The translations under genes were made by a program, and so were the position numbers. From Psychrobacter aquaticus CMS 56 (GTDB taxonomy: Bacteria > Pseudomonadota > Gammaproteobacteria > Pseudomonadales > Moraxellaceae), in assembly GCF_000471625.1 (NCBI RefSeq), contig NZ_AUSW01000015.1:1-64000 (forward strand): 64,000 nucleotides of DNA, written 5' to 3'. Below, piece by piece: positions 8,324 to 17,712 of the stretch; positions within the stretch are counted from its first letter, which is position 1, and each line of letters opens with the position of its first letter. Below the pieces are notes generated by a model. The model searched no databases. It worked only from the letters and a program-made list of their open reading frames with translations, and had not been told where the DNA came from.

Positions 8324-10411
8324 ATGAATAATAATATTGATCATACCGACCCCGCCAAAGATATGAACATGGAACGTGGCAACGGTGGCGAGACTCATCA
8401 GCGTGCAGGCGAGGACACCAAAGTGTTGACGACTCAGCAAGGTGTGCCCATCAGTGACAATCAAAACTCGCTCAAAGCCGGTAGTCGTGGCCCCACGCTA
8501 CTAGAAGACTTTGTATTGCGCGAAAAAATCAATCATTTTGACCATGAGCGTATCCCTGAGCGTATTGTTCATGCGCGCGGTAGTGCAGCGCATGGCTATT
8601 TTGAATTAACAGAATCATTAGAAGAGTATACCGTTGCCAAAATCCTGACAGAAACAGGCAAGCAGACGCCACTCTTTACGCGTTTTTCTACCGTGGCAGG
8701 TAGCAAAGGCTCAAAAGATACACCTCGTGATGTTCGCGGGTTTTCTGTAAAAGTCTATAGCGAAGAGGGCAACTGGGATATCGTTGGTAACAACATGCCG
8801 ATTTTCTTTATCCAAGATGCGATTAAGTTTCCAGATTTGATTCATGCGGTTAAGCCTGAACCTGATCGCGGTTTTCCGCAAGCGGCCTCGGCTCATGATA
8901 CGTTTTGGGATTTTGTATCGTTAAGTCCTGAAACCATGCATAACCTGATTTGGCTCATGAGCGATCGTGGTTTGCCACGTAGCCTACGTATGATGGAAGG
9001 CTTTGGTATTCACAGCTATCGTTTGATTAATAAAGAAGGCAAAAGCACCTTTGTACGTTTCCATTGGAAACCAGTACTTGGTGTGCAGTCAACCACATGG
9101 GATGAAGCAGTAAAAATCTCTGGCGCTGATCCTGATTATCATCGTCGTGACTTATTTGAGTCCATTGATAACGAGATGTATCCTGAATGGGAATTTGGTG
9201 TACAGCTATTTACAGAAGAAGAAGCGGATAATTTCCCATTTGACCATTTAGATGCGACCAAGCTCATTCCAGAAGAATTGGTACCCGTAAAAATCATCGG
9301 TAAAATGGTATTAAACCGCAATGTCGATAACTTTTTTGCAGAAACTGAGCAAGTGGCGTTTTGTCCATCGCACGTGCCACCTGGTATCGACTTTAGTAAC
9401 GACCCATTACTCCAAGGTCGTCTGTTCAGTTATCTAGACACTCAGTTGTCACGCTTGGGTTCACCAAACTTTGCACAGATTCCAATCAATGCACCGAAAT
9501 GCCCGTTTGCCAATAATCAGCAAGATGGTCATATGCAAATGCAAGTACCTAAAACACGTGTGCTTTATGAACCACAAAGTCTAGATCCAACTAGACCGCG
9601 TGAAAGCGCTAAACGTGGTTTTGCCTCATTCCAAGAGCAGCTGGATGATGGTGTCAAAGGTCGCATAAGAGCAGAAAGCTTTGCCGATCATTACAGTCAG
9701 CCACGTATGTTCTATCGCAGTCAAACCGCAGTAGGACAAGCGCATATTGCCTCCGCTTATGCATTTGAGTTGGGTAAAGTGGATACCGCTCATGTACGTA
9801 CCCGTACGCTGAGCCATCTGCGTCATATCGACGAAGAGTTAGCAAACCGTGTGGCTACTGCACTTGGTATGGAACTACCAGAACCAGCTGATGCTGCCGC
9901 GCCTGTGCAAGATTTGGCCACTTCTGAAGCAGTTCAAACTATTGGTATCAGCCCAAAAAGCTTAAAAGGTCGTTTGGTCGGTATCTTAGTGGCTGAAGGT
10001 TCTAGCCATAGCGAAGTTGAGAAGTTTGAAAAAGCGGCTCGTGAAGCTGGCGCTAACGTCAAGATCGTTGCTCCCAATAAAGAAGTGATTTTAGATAACG
10101 GTACGCGCATTCAAGCGGATGAGCGTTTGGCTGGCGCGCCTTCAGTCATCTTTGATGCTGTGGTAAGTATCATCATGCATCCACCTGCTAAAAAGCTGGC
10201 CAAAGACGGCGCAGCACTAGACTGGTTTAATGATGCGTATGCGCATTGCAAAGCGATCGCTTATTGCCCTGCGACCGAAGAGCATATCTTGAGCAAATTA
10301 CCTATTGAAAAAGATGCCTTTGTGACGCCACTTGATGATGTTGAAGGTTTTATCGAAAATGCTAAAACTCGTCTATGGGAACGTGAGCCAAAGGTACGTG
10401 ATTTGGCGTAA
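8324..10411 (+). CDS. katE: Catalase, large-subunit clade (KatE/HPII type)
   Basis: 695 aa. The catalase core carries the active-site His83 in [11 protein letters not shown], Asn156 in DIVGNNMP and the proximal heme-ligand Tyr near 369 in RLFSYLDTQ. After residue about 560 a class-I glutaminase/DJ-1-like C-terminal domain follows ([13 protein letters not shown]), which defines the large clade 2 catalases. The enzyme converts hydrogen peroxide to water and oxygen in the cytoplasm. It is a little shorter than E. coli HPII at the N-terminus. It stands alone with its own terminator, so it is probably monocistronic. Confidence 0.96.
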   Translation: MNNNIDHTDPAKDMNMERGNGGETHQRAGEDTKVLTTQQGVPISDNQNSLKAGSRGPTLLEDFVLREKINHFDHERIPERIVHARGSAAHGYFELTESLEEYTVAKILTETGKQTPLFTRFSTVAGSKGSKDTPRDVRGFSVKVYSEEGNWDIVGNNMPIFFIQDAIKFPDLIHAVKPEPDRGFPQAASAHDTFWDFVSLSPETMHNLIWLMSDRGLPRSLRMMEGFGIHSYRLINKEGKSTFVRFHWKPVLGVQSTTWDEAVKISGADPDYHRRDLFESIDNEMYPEWEFGVQLFTEEEADNFPFDHLDATKLIPEELVPVKIIGKMVLNRNVDNFFAETEQVAFCPSHVPPGIDFSNDPLLQGRLFSYLDTQLSRLGSPNFAQIPINAPKCPFANNQQDGHMQMQVPKTRVLYEPQSLDPTRPRESAKRGFASFQEQLDDGVKGRIRAESFADHYSQPRMFYRSQTAVGQAHIASAYAFELGKVDTAHVRTRTLSHLRHIDEELANRVATALGMELPEPADAAAPVQDLATSEAVQTIGISPKSLKGRLVGILVAEGSSHSEVEKFEKAAREAGANVKIVAPNKEVILDNGTRIQADERLAGAPSVIFDAVVSIIMHPPAKKLAKDGAALDWFNDAYAHCKAIAYCPATEEHILSKLPIEKDAFVTPLDDVEGFIENAKTRLWEREPKVRDLA

Positions 10412-10442
10412 CTTATGAATCCATAAGGTTTATTTTGAACAC

Positions 10443-10474
10443 AAAAAACCCAGCTTATGTGCTGGGTTTTTTTA
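10443..10474 (+). terminator. katE terminator
   Basis: AAAAAACCCAGC and GCTGGGTTTTTT form a strong stem with a T tail, 32 bases after the katE stop. Confidence 0.9.
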
Positions 10475-10614
10475 GGGATAAAAATTTTTCGTAAGATATT
10501 GAGATGACCATAGGATAAACAAATAATAGTCACAAGCGTTCACTGAAAAGGATTTATTTCGTATTGATCAACGTTATACTAAAAATATAAATACGATCTA
10601 GTCAGGGACGATGA

Positions 10615-11397
10615 ATGAGTTTATGTGAAATTGTACGTTTAGAGGGATATATCCAAAGTACGTATCTGGCGGTCTATCCTGACAAAATCCTATTATTAGA
10701 TGGCGGTTGCCGTCCTGATGTGGCAATGGTGCTAAATTATATTGCAGTCAATTTGCAAAGACCAGTAACGGATCTAAAAGTAGTCATGGTCACTCATATG
10801 CATCCAGATCATGCAGGTGGCGCTCATAAATTTAGAGAAAAAACAGGCTGTCTGGTGGTTTCAGCCGATAAACAACATCAGTGGTACAGTGGGTTTGGTG
10901 GCCGTGCCATGCATCTTGTGGACATCAATCTTGCGCATTATGTAGCGAAACGTCAAGGCCGATCATCCAAGAATCTATATTATCCAGCGCATCTCAAACC
11001 TGATGTTAAGGTCAAAGATGGTGACGTCGTACCAGAGTTTGATGAATGGCAGGTGCTTGAGACGCCAGGACATACAGACCGCGATTTGTCTTTGTTTCAT
11101 GTACCCAGTCGGCAAGTATATACGGCTGATTTGATTATTAAACTGCGTCATAAGTTTGTGGCGCCTTTCCCCATTTATGACCCCAAGGTGTATATCGAGT
11201 CACTACAACGCATAAAGGACTTAAAACCTTCAAAGGTTATGATGGCGCATGGCGGTGAGCTGGTGATAGATGAGGCAACTTTTGAAAGTTTAATTATCCA
11301 AGCACCGAAGCACCCACGCACGATTAAGGATACTATTAAACATAAATTGCTGTGGCGAAAGGAGGCTGGCTTCAGTATTCGTAAGCACAAGCATTAA
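10615..11397 (+). CDS. Metallo-beta-lactamase-fold hydrolase
   Basis: 260 aa with the metal motif THMHPDHAGG: His61, His63, Asp65 and His66. Further ligands are expected in ETPGHTDRDLS and in YTADLI. This is the glyoxalase II/lactonase-like branch of the fold with two metal ions. The substrate is unknown. A small basic C-terminal tail (RKEAGFSIRKHKH) is unusual. The gene is single and stands before the tRNA terminator. Confidence 0.85.
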   Translation: MSLCEIVRLEGYIQSTYLAVYPDKILLLDGGCRPDVAMVLNYIAVNLQRPVTDLKVVMVTHMHPDHAGGAHKFREKTGCLVVSADKQHQWYSGFGGRAMHLVDINLAHYVAKRQGRSSKNLYYPAHLKPDVKVKDGDVVPEFDEWQVLETPGHTDRDLSLFHVPSRQVYTADLIIKLRHKFVAPFPIYDPKVYIESLQRIKDLKPSKVMMAHGGELVIDEATFESLIIQAPKHPRTIKDTIKHKLLWRKEAGFSIRKHKH

Positions 11398-11412
11398 TAA
11401 ATATTTTGAATA

Positions 11413-11447
11413 AAAAAAAGCCCCGTCAATTAAATGACTGGGCTTTC
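11413..11447. terminator. Terminator after the MBL gene and the tRNA-Lys pair
   Basis: AAAGCCCCGTCA and TGACTGGGCTTT pair with one mismatch. On the reverse strand the stem is followed by an eight-base T run, so it best ends the tRNA transcript. It can also serve the MBL gene. Confidence 0.75.
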
Positions 11448-11453
11448 TAAATA

Positions 11454-11529
11454 TGGTGGGCCGACCGCGACTCGAACGCGGGACCAATTGATTAAAAGTC
11501 AACTGCTCTACCAACTGAGCTATCGGCCC
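11454..11529 (-). tRNA. tRNA-Lys (anticodon UUU)
   Basis: 76 nt including an encoded 3' CCA. Acceptor stem GGGCCGA pairs with TCGGCCC, the D arm has AGCTCAGTTGGTAGAGC, the anticodon loop reads CTTTTAA with anticodon TTT, and the T arm contains GTTCGAGTC. Its sequence is identical to the copy at 11690-11765. Confidence 0.97.
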
Positions 11530-11532
11530 TGA

Positions 11533-11567
11533 AGAGCGTATAAAAAAAGCACTGCTTTTTTAGCTCT
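11533..11567 (-). other. Hairpin just upstream of the first tRNA-Lys
   Basis: AAAAAAGC (11543-11550) pairs with GCTTTTTT (11554-11561), with GAGC and GCTC as an outer pairing. A matching hairpin stands before the second tRNA copy. It may be a leader element or processing signal. Confidence 0.5.
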
Positions 11568-11689
11568 GCAAGTGAATTTACATGTTCGTAAATTCGGTGA
11601 AGTTTTCTAAAAGAAAGCTTCTTAAACTTTGTTACTTATTACGCCAATACCTGATAGGGCAATGTACACAACAAGCGCACTACTAAATA

Positions 11690-11765
11690 TGGTGGGCCGA
11701 CCGCGACTCGAACGCGGGACCAATTGATTAAAAGTCAACTGCTCTACCAACTGAGCTATCGGCCC
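11690..11765 (-). tRNA. tRNA-Lys (anticodon UUU), second copy
   Basis: A 76-nt cloverleaf identical to the copy at 11454-11529, with encoded CCA and anticodon TTT. The two genes are 160 bases apart in tandem. The flanks are also similar for tens of bases, so the pair arose by a duplication larger than the tRNA itself. Confidence 0.97.
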
Positions 11766-12164
11766 TGAGTGAGGATAAAACAAAGCACTGCTTTGTCCGA
11801 GCGCAAGAGAATTTATATTTTCTTAAATTCTAAAAACACTGTATCCAAACTAGGTTTGCATTTACTGCAAGATAAACTTCCTTAAAGGAAAGTTTATTGA
11901 AACCAGACATCTAAAAAATGTCTCAAACTTAATTTTTTATATATTGAGTTATCAATAGTAAAAAATACATTAAGCTTGCTTCAACGTTTAAAGCATTTGT
12001 ATCCCTAAACGTGAGAGCACATTATATATATTATTATGACAATTACAACCCCGAATTTGAAAAAAAATGCCAATCTCAAGTAAAAACATATATTTTTTCA
12101 AAATTTCACTGTGGTTTCATACAAAGTATTGAGCATTTTGCTTACACGTATTAGAAATGGCTGC
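11766..12164. other. Leader region of the tRNA-Lys pair
   Basis: About 400 AT-rich bases between macB and the tRNAs. On the reverse strand it holds the hairpin ACAAAGC/GCTTTGT (11780-11796) close to the second tRNA and a good -10 box near 12021. No coding potential is seen. Confidence 0.5.
12021..12049 (-). promoter_or_regulatory. Candidate promoter for the tRNA-Lys transcript
   Basis: On the reverse strand a perfect -10 TATAAT (12021-12026) stands downstream of a weak TTG-containing -35 near 12044-12049. It points towards both tRNA genes. The leader would be about 250 bases. Confidence 0.35.
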
Positions 12165-14162
12165 TTAATCTCTAGACAGTGCTTCCACAGGATCCAATTT
12201 AGCAGCATTACGTGCTGGCAGGAAACCGAAGACGACACCAATCAGCGTTGAGCAAACAAACGCTGCAATGATAGAGGTTGACGAGTAGATCACTTGAAAG
12301 CTGTCACCGCCCACACGGTTGATGAGTTCACCGACAGCAAATGCTAAGCCAATGCCAATTAACCCTCCTAACACACAGACCAAAATGGCTTCAATCAAAA
12401 ATTGCTGCATGATATCGTTTTGGCGTGCACCGACAGCCATGCGTACGCCAATCTCATTGGTGCGCTCGGTGACTGATACCAGCATAATATTCATCACGCC
12501 GATACCGCCAACGACCAAAGAGATAATAGCAATAGATGAGATTAATAACGTCATTGCCGTGGTAGTTGATTCAATAGTTTGGCGAATAGAGTCTGAGTTA
12601 GTGATACGAAAATCATCGGTGCCATGACGGCTTTCGATCAATTGATAGATAGCAGATTCAGCAGCGGTAGAGGAGATGTTATTATCAATCAGTGCAACAA
12701 AGCTTTCAATGTTGGAGCCGCCTATGATACGTGACATCATCGTCGTATAAGGCATGTACAAGGTTGGTGTATCGACACTTCTACCAAAGCCACCAGTATT
12801 AGGTGCAAGAACACCTATGATGCGTCCTGGTACGCTACCGATCAACACCACCTCACCGATGGGGTCGGGATTATCTGGAAAAAAGGTTTTTTTGGCATTG
12901 TCATCAATGATGATGTCTTGTGTTCGGCGTAATATACTTTGCTCATTAAAACCCTGACCTTGTATCAGTGTTTCACCACTGACACTCAGGTATTCTTCAC
13001 CGACGCCACTGATGCTGGCTGCTTCTTGGATGTTGCGATAACGCACATCCAAATTGGTATCAAGCTGAGGACTGACACTGAGGACATAAGGCTGATCGGC
13101 AACCGCTTGCGCATCTTGCGGTGTCAAATTGTCATCGTTATATTGCCGTCTGGGATCTCCATAGGGATAGCCATCACGCACGGTAATGGTATTGGTGCCA
13201 AGCGAGCTGATGTTAGAAAGTATTTGCGCCTGTGAGCCTTTTCCAAGCCCGACGACTGAGACCACTGACGCAATACCAATGATAATACCCAGCATGGTAA
13301 GCAAGGTACGCATTTTGTGGGCGCGCATCGCTAGCAAAGACATTTTAAAGGCTTCAAGCAAACGATCGATGAAGCTGCTAAAAACGCTTTTACGATTGTT
13401 GTCTAAAATCGGCTCAGGTTGTACGTGGTTTTGCTTATAATTATCGTTTTTATAATCGGCAATTACGTAGCCGTCTTTGAGTTCAATCACACGCTCGGCT
13501 TGCGCCGCGAGATTGGGGTCATGGGTAACCATGATAATAGTATGACCTTGAGCGTTTAGGTCATACAAGATTTTCATAACATCTTCGCCAGACTTGCTAT
13601 CAAGTGCCCCTGTTGGTTCATCCGCTAAGATGATATCGCCACCATTCATGAGTGCACGGGCGATAGACACACGCTGCTGCTGACCACCTGAGAGCTGGTT
13701 TGGACGATTATTGACTTTTTCGCCCAAGCCCAAATCTGTTAATAGTTTTTCGGCACGCTCGTTACGGGTTTGTCCATCCATACCAGCATACACGGCGGGG
13801 ACAGAGACATTGTCTCGCGCACTGATATCGCCAAGCAAATGGTAACGCTGAAAAATAAAGCCAAAATGCTCACGGCGCAGTTTGGCCAGCTCATCGGCGT
13901 CTAAGCGACTGACTGACTGTCCATATACTTTATATTCACCAGCAGTTGCCTGATCCAAGCAACCTAAGATATTCATTAAGGTCGATTTGCCAGAGCCTGA
14001 CTGACCAATGATGGCGACCATTTCGCCTTGATTGATGGTCAGATTGATATCATGGAGCACCCGAATGGTTTGTTCACCAGCTTTGAACTCTCTTATTAGC
14101 CCTTTGACTTCCATCAATGGGGTATCTGCTGCGATAGTAGGGCTGGGGTCTAGGGTATTCAT
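12165..14162 (-). CDS. macB: MacB macrolide/secretion ABC transporter ATPase-permease
   Basis: 665 aa. The N-terminal ATPase has Walker A GQSGSGKST at residues 53-61, the signature LSGGQQQR, and Walker B ending in DEPTGALD. The C-terminal half has one membrane helix near 285, a large periplasmic domain, and three more helices ending in the FtsX/MacB permease domain. MacB works as a mechanotransmission pump with MacA and an outer-membrane TolC channel to expel macrolides, peptides or siderophores from the periplasm. macA lies 115 bases upstream. No tolC is next to it. Confidence 0.93.
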   Translation of the reverse strand: MNTLDPSPTIAADTPLMEVKGLIREFKAGEQTIRVLHDINLTINQGEMVAIIGQSGSGKSTLMNILGCLDQATAGEYKVYGQSVSRLDADELAKLRREHFGFIFQRYHLLGDISARDNVSVPAVYAGMDGQTRNERAEKLLTDLGLGEKVNNRPNQLSGGQQQRVSIARALMNGGDIILADEPTGALDSKSGEDVMKILYDLNAQGHTIIMVTHDPNLAAQAERVIELKDGYVIADYKNDNYKQNHVQPEPILDNNRKSVFSSFIDRLLEAFKMSLLAMRAHKMRTLLTMLGIIIGIASVVSVVGLGKGSQAQILSNISSLGTNTITVRDGYPYGDPRRQYNDDNLTPQDAQAVADQPYVLSVSPQLDTNLDVRYRNIQEAASISGVGEEYLSVSGETLIQGQGFNEQSILRRTQDIIIDDNAKKTFFPDNPDPIGEVVLIGSVPGRIIGVLAPNTGGFGRSVDTPTLYMPYTTMMSRIIGGSNIESFVALIDNNISSTAAESAIYQLIESRHGTDDFRITNSDSIRQTIESTTTAMTLLISSIAIISLVVGGIGVMNIMLVSVTERTNEIGVRMAVGARQNDIMQQFLIEAILVCVLGGLIGIGLAFAVGELINRVGGDSFQVIYSSTSIIAAFVCSTLIGVVFGFLPARNAAKLDPVEALSRD

Positions 14163-14277
14163 TTGCGCTGCTACCTATATCAATACTGATTACATAATTG
14201 CTTTTGTCAAATTGAGTAGATACTTATTGATTAAGATACTTACTCTAAGATACCTACTCAATTTTTGTGATTAAGCG

Positions 14278-15609
14278 TTAAAAAGGTCTACCACCTTTGC
14301 TGCCTTGTCCTTGCTCTGCACTTTCTTCGCTTAATATCACTTCATCGCCTTCATTTAGACCGCTCAAAACCTGTACATTGACGCGGTTATTGATACCCGT
14401 TGTGACTACTTGTTCCACTACTTGACCATCCGCTTTTAAAACGCGAACCTGAGACGTTGTTACATTTGGATCGGCGTTGGGTGTACGTGCGTTGCTAGTC
14501 TTGCTGATAGGTTGTAGGGCTGCAGCCGGGATAAGTAAGGCGTCTTTTGCTTGATCGATGACAATATAAACCTGTGCGGTCATATCAATACGAAAACGTC
14601 GGTCAGTATTAGGTACTTCGATATAGCCGACATAGTAAATCGCAGAATCGGTCGAGCTGGTATCACTGATTACTTCGGGGGCAGGTTCGACGGCCTTGAG
14701 AACAGAGTCGAATTTTTGATCAGGATTGCCAATGATGTTGAAATAAACAGGCATCCCAGCATTGACGTTGATAACGTCAGCTTCGGATATTTGCGCGTTG
14801 ATACGGACAGTAGATAAGTCTGCCAATGTAACGATGGTTGGCGCTGTTTGATTGGCGTTCACTGTGGTGCCTTGCTCGGTGGTGATTGATACCACCGTAC
14901 CTGATATCGGTGCACGGATAGTGGTATAGCTGAGATCTTCTTGAGCAGTACTGACGTTAGTCTGTGATTTGCGCAGTGCCGCTTGTTGGCTATTGATATT
15001 GGCGTCTGCGGTAGCAATGGCTGCTTTAGCGGTATCGATAGCAGCACGTGCGTTAGCGACAGCCGCTTTGGCGGTTTCTACGCTGGTCGCTTGAGTGTCA
15101 TACTCTTGCTGGGATATCGCGTCAATGGCGACCAAAGACTGCAAACGGGTAAAGTCCGACTGCGCTTGTTTGAGCTCAGACTGACGGCTGGCAAGATCGG
15201 CATAAGCACTTTCTAAGCTGGCTTGACGGCTCAATGCTTCTGCTTGAGCGCTTTGAATCGCAGCAACGCTTTGATCAAGGCTGGCTTGCTCATTGCTTAA
15301 GTTATTTTTTTGCGTGACTTGATCGATTTGGGCAATCAGGTCGCCTTGCTGCACTTCATCACCAACCTCGACGTAAAGGCGTTTTACTTCACCGGACACC
15401 TGAGCACCGACATCAACGGTATTGAGTGCTTTGACTTTACCAGAAGCCATCACGTTATTTTCGATATCACCAATTTCAGCCTTGGCAGTCAAATAGTTAG
15501 GGGCGACTTCTTCTGGTTTTAAGAAAGTGTAGGCCAAAGCCCCTAGTGCTATGATAACTAAGGCGATAACTCCCCATTTAATAGCAGATTTTTTGCTCAT
15601 TTTGCGCAT
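14278..15609 (-). CDS. macA: MacA periplasmic adaptor protein
   Basis: 443 aa. One N-terminal membrane anchor (residues about 13-32) is followed by a biotinyl-lipoyl half-motif (MASGKVKALNTVDVGAQVSG), a long Ala/Gln-rich coiled-coil hairpin (about 95-215) and the second lipoyl half (TTIRAPISGTVVS). The C-terminal membrane-proximal barrel ends with GLNEGDEVILSEES. It bridges MacB and TolC. ATG at 15609 and the internal ATG four codons later are both possible starts. Its promoter should lie in the 180 bases to the right. Confidence 0.93.
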   Translation of the reverse strand: MRKMSKKSAIKWGVIALVIIALGALAYTFLKPEEVAPNYLTAKAEIGDIENNVMASGKVKALNTVDVGAQVSGEVKRLYVEVGDEVQQGDLIAQIDQVTQKNNLSNEQASLDQSVAAIQSAQAEALSRQASLESAYADLASRQSELKQAQSDFTRLQSLVAIDAISQQEYDTQATSVETAKAAVANARAAIDTAKAAIATADANINSQQAALRKSQTNVSTAQEDLSYTTIRAPISGTVVSITTEQGTTVNANQTAPTIVTLADLSTVRINAQISEADVINVNAGMPVYFNIIGNPDQKFDSVLKAVEPAPEVISDTSSTDSAIYYVGYIEVPNTDRRFRIDMTAQVYIVIDQAKDALLIPAAALQPISKTSNARTPNADPNVTTSQVRVLKADGQVVEQVVTTGINNRVNVQVLSGLNEGDEVILSEESAEQGQGSKGGRPF

Positions 15610-15789
15610 GACAACTATCCAATCACAATTAAATCAAGTGTAACTATAGTAGAGACTTCACAGGCAAAAGGGAATGGCAATTAGTTTAAGAAAGGTTAAG
15701 GCAAGGTCGGGGCAGTAAAAGTATAGAAGGAAAATGGAAATGAGAGAGAAAGTCAGAGTAGAGAATAAAAGAGAAAAGATGATTGATAT

Positions 15790-16881
15790 TTATCGGCTAG
15801 CAAACAAACGCTTTCCTGCCAGCTCAAGTGCTGCCTGTAATAATAGCTCCCATGCTGGCTGGCGAATGAGGCCTTTGATGGCTTGGTCACAGCGATAAAG
15901 TAGGGCGAGCCACTCGGCAGTTTGCGCGTTTGAATGCCTGCGGCAAGCTTGTTGATACAGTCCTTGTTTACTACGCCAAATGCCAAGTGCTTGTGGATCT
16001 TGTCCATCCATCAACTGCATAATTTGACGCATGTCTTTACTGATTGCCCAAAGGACTAATGTGGTTGGCTCATCTGTGGCTTTGAGCTGAAAAATGATTT
16101 TGGCGACTTGTGGGCTGTTGCCTGCAAGCATGGCATCAGACAAATCAAACACACTAAATTGCGCATCACTGACCAGCGCGGCTTGTAAATCGTTAATGTC
16201 CAAAGCCACATTTGTCGTAGGCTGTGTAAGCTTATCTACGTGTTGATACGAGTCGTCATTGTTACCAACTAACTGCGGAGCAAATAAATAAGACAGTCGC
16301 CACAATGTTTGATAAGCACTTAATAAGTGGTGTTCGGTATGTGACATAAGCAGCTGCCAAGCATCTTGAGACAGTTTTAGCCCAAACTGCTCGGCTTGTA
16401 TTTGTAGTAATTGCTGTCGTTGCTGCTCGTTGTATAAATTACAGTCAATCACGTGACCATATTGAGCAAACGGCGCAAACCATTTACTGCTTTGAGTACG
16501 GCGATCTTGTTTAGGTGTTAACCATAATAAGCTGTGACTATGCGCCCCTGTTTGTGCATCCTGTGCAAAACGTTCTAGCGCTTCGATAACGGCTTTGTCC
16601 GGTTTATGATTGCCTGTCACGATTAGCGCACTGGCATCGTCAAATAAAGATTGGCTGCCAAGCTCCGATAGCACTTCTTGCCAGCTCTTAACCGATATCA
16701 GCTCTATACGCTTGATTGCGTAATTCTGCGCGCGCCAATGTGGCCGCATGGCATCGATAAGCCATTGACTCAGTAACGGTTCATCACCATGCGCCAGCCA
16801 CAAGCCAGCTACTGCAACGGAAGGCTGTAGTAGTTTTGGATAGGCTTGTATAAAGGTATCTTGCATAGACTCATGAGACAC
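15790..16881 (-). CDS. holA: DNA polymerase III subunit delta
   Basis: 363 aa, close to the usual 340. It has the HolA N-terminal AAA+ layout without a Walker A and the conserved end (LALLYRCDQAIKG followed by WELLLQAALEL). Delta opens the beta sliding clamp as part of the clamp loader. It follows leuS and lptE in the classical leuS-lptE-holA order. Codon six is another ATG, so the exact start is uncertain. Confidence 0.9.
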   Translation of the reverse strand: MSHESMQDTFIQAYPKLLQPSVAVAGLWLAHGDEPLLSQWLIDAMRPHWRAQNYAIKRIELISVKSWQEVLSELGSQSLFDDASALIVTGNHKPDKAVIEALERFAQDAQTGAHSHSLLWLTPKQDRRTQSSKWFAPFAQYGHVIDCNLYNEQQRQQLLQIQAEQFGLKLSQDAWQLLMSHTEHHLLSAYQTLWRLSYLFAPQLVGNNDDSYQHVDKLTQPTTNVALDINDLQAALVSDAQFSVFDLSDAMLAGNSPQVAKIIFQLKATDEPTTLVLWAISKDMRQIMQLMDGQDPQALGIWRSKQGLYQQACRRHSNAQTAEWLALLYRCDQAIKGLIRQPAWELLLQAALELAGKRLFASR

Positions 16882-16932
16882 AAGTTGATGGGGGTGAGTA
16901 ACGTAACGCGTTTATTTTGAACGGTCTATACG

Positions 16933-17652
16933 TTATGGGGTTGGCACTACTACTGCTGTTGAGGCAGAGCCGTTACCAGCAGGTATAGGTTTACTAGCGC
17001 CATTCGATGTCACTTTAGGTAAAGAGATGGCGACATATTGGTCAGTAATACGGCGCGCTAAGCTGTCATAAAGCCAATCGCGGATTTGGTCACCTTGTTG
17101 ATCATCAGTATTTACCGACGCCTCATTATATTGATAACTGCGCTCGACTTGGATAGCGTTGCTTAGTGTCATTGGTTTGCCATTTTCTATCGTTTGGTAA
17201 TTGACATCAGCTGACAGTACTAAGCGGATTTCTGTCAAAACACCGACCAGCTCATAACGCCTAAAACGGACGTTATTGATAGTAATAGCGGCAACGGGTG
17301 CAGCGCCAGCTTGTTGATTGTTATTGGCAACGTCAGCCACAGTCATATTATCAATAACGTCGACACCCAACGTTTCTAGGCTGCGCGTTAATGGTAGCTT
17401 GAGCGGAAACGAGGTACGATTGTCTTCGATAATCACCGCTGTTTTGGCGACATTAAGTAGCATCGGAGCGTCATAGCCACGTAACTGAAAGCCGCAACCA
17501 CTCAGACCAGCTGTTGCGCCCAGCACTGCAAACATGGGTAAAGCTGCAAGTAGCGCTGTGGCTAGCTTTGGTACGTTCGACTTTTTGATAAAAAGGGTGT
17601 GTTTGCTTAATCTGGTTTGATGTGACTGCCCAGCTCGATGTTTATTTGACAT
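16933..17652 (-). CDS. lptE: LPS-assembly lipoprotein LptE
   Basis: 239 aa. After an unusually long basic N-terminus and a hydrophobic stretch, a lipobox LSGC places the lipidated Cys at residue 53. GFQLRGY follows, as expected for LptE. LptE plugs the LptD barrel in the outer membrane and helps insert lipopolysaccharide. AAGGATAGCG upstream supports the long start. The C-terminus is Ser/Ala/Pro-rich and variable. It lies between leuS and holA. Confidence 0.9.
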   Translation of the reverse strand: MSNKHRAGQSHQTRLSKHTLFIKKSNVPKLATALLAALPMFAVLGATAGLSGCGFQLRGYDAPMLLNVAKTAVIIEDNRTSFPLKLPLTRSLETLGVDVIDNMTVADVANNNQQAGAAPVAAITINNVRFRRYELVGVLTEIRLVLSADVNYQTIENGKPMTLSNAIQVERSYQYNEASVNTDDQQGDQIRDWLYDSLARRITDQYVAISLPKVTSNGASKPIPAGNGSASTAVVVPTP

Positions 17653-17712
17653 AAACGCTATCCTTATATGATAAGAAGGCCTAGCGCATTAAAAGCACTA
17701 AGCCTAAAAGAT

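Noticed and set aside
11454-11765. tRNA-Lys pair as phage attachment site
   Set aside because: No integrase or phage gene is near it, and the prophage end is 45 kb away and Mu-like.
12319-13440. Forward ORFs opposite macB
   Set aside because: They are shadows of a well-conserved reverse-strand gene and lack ribosome sites.
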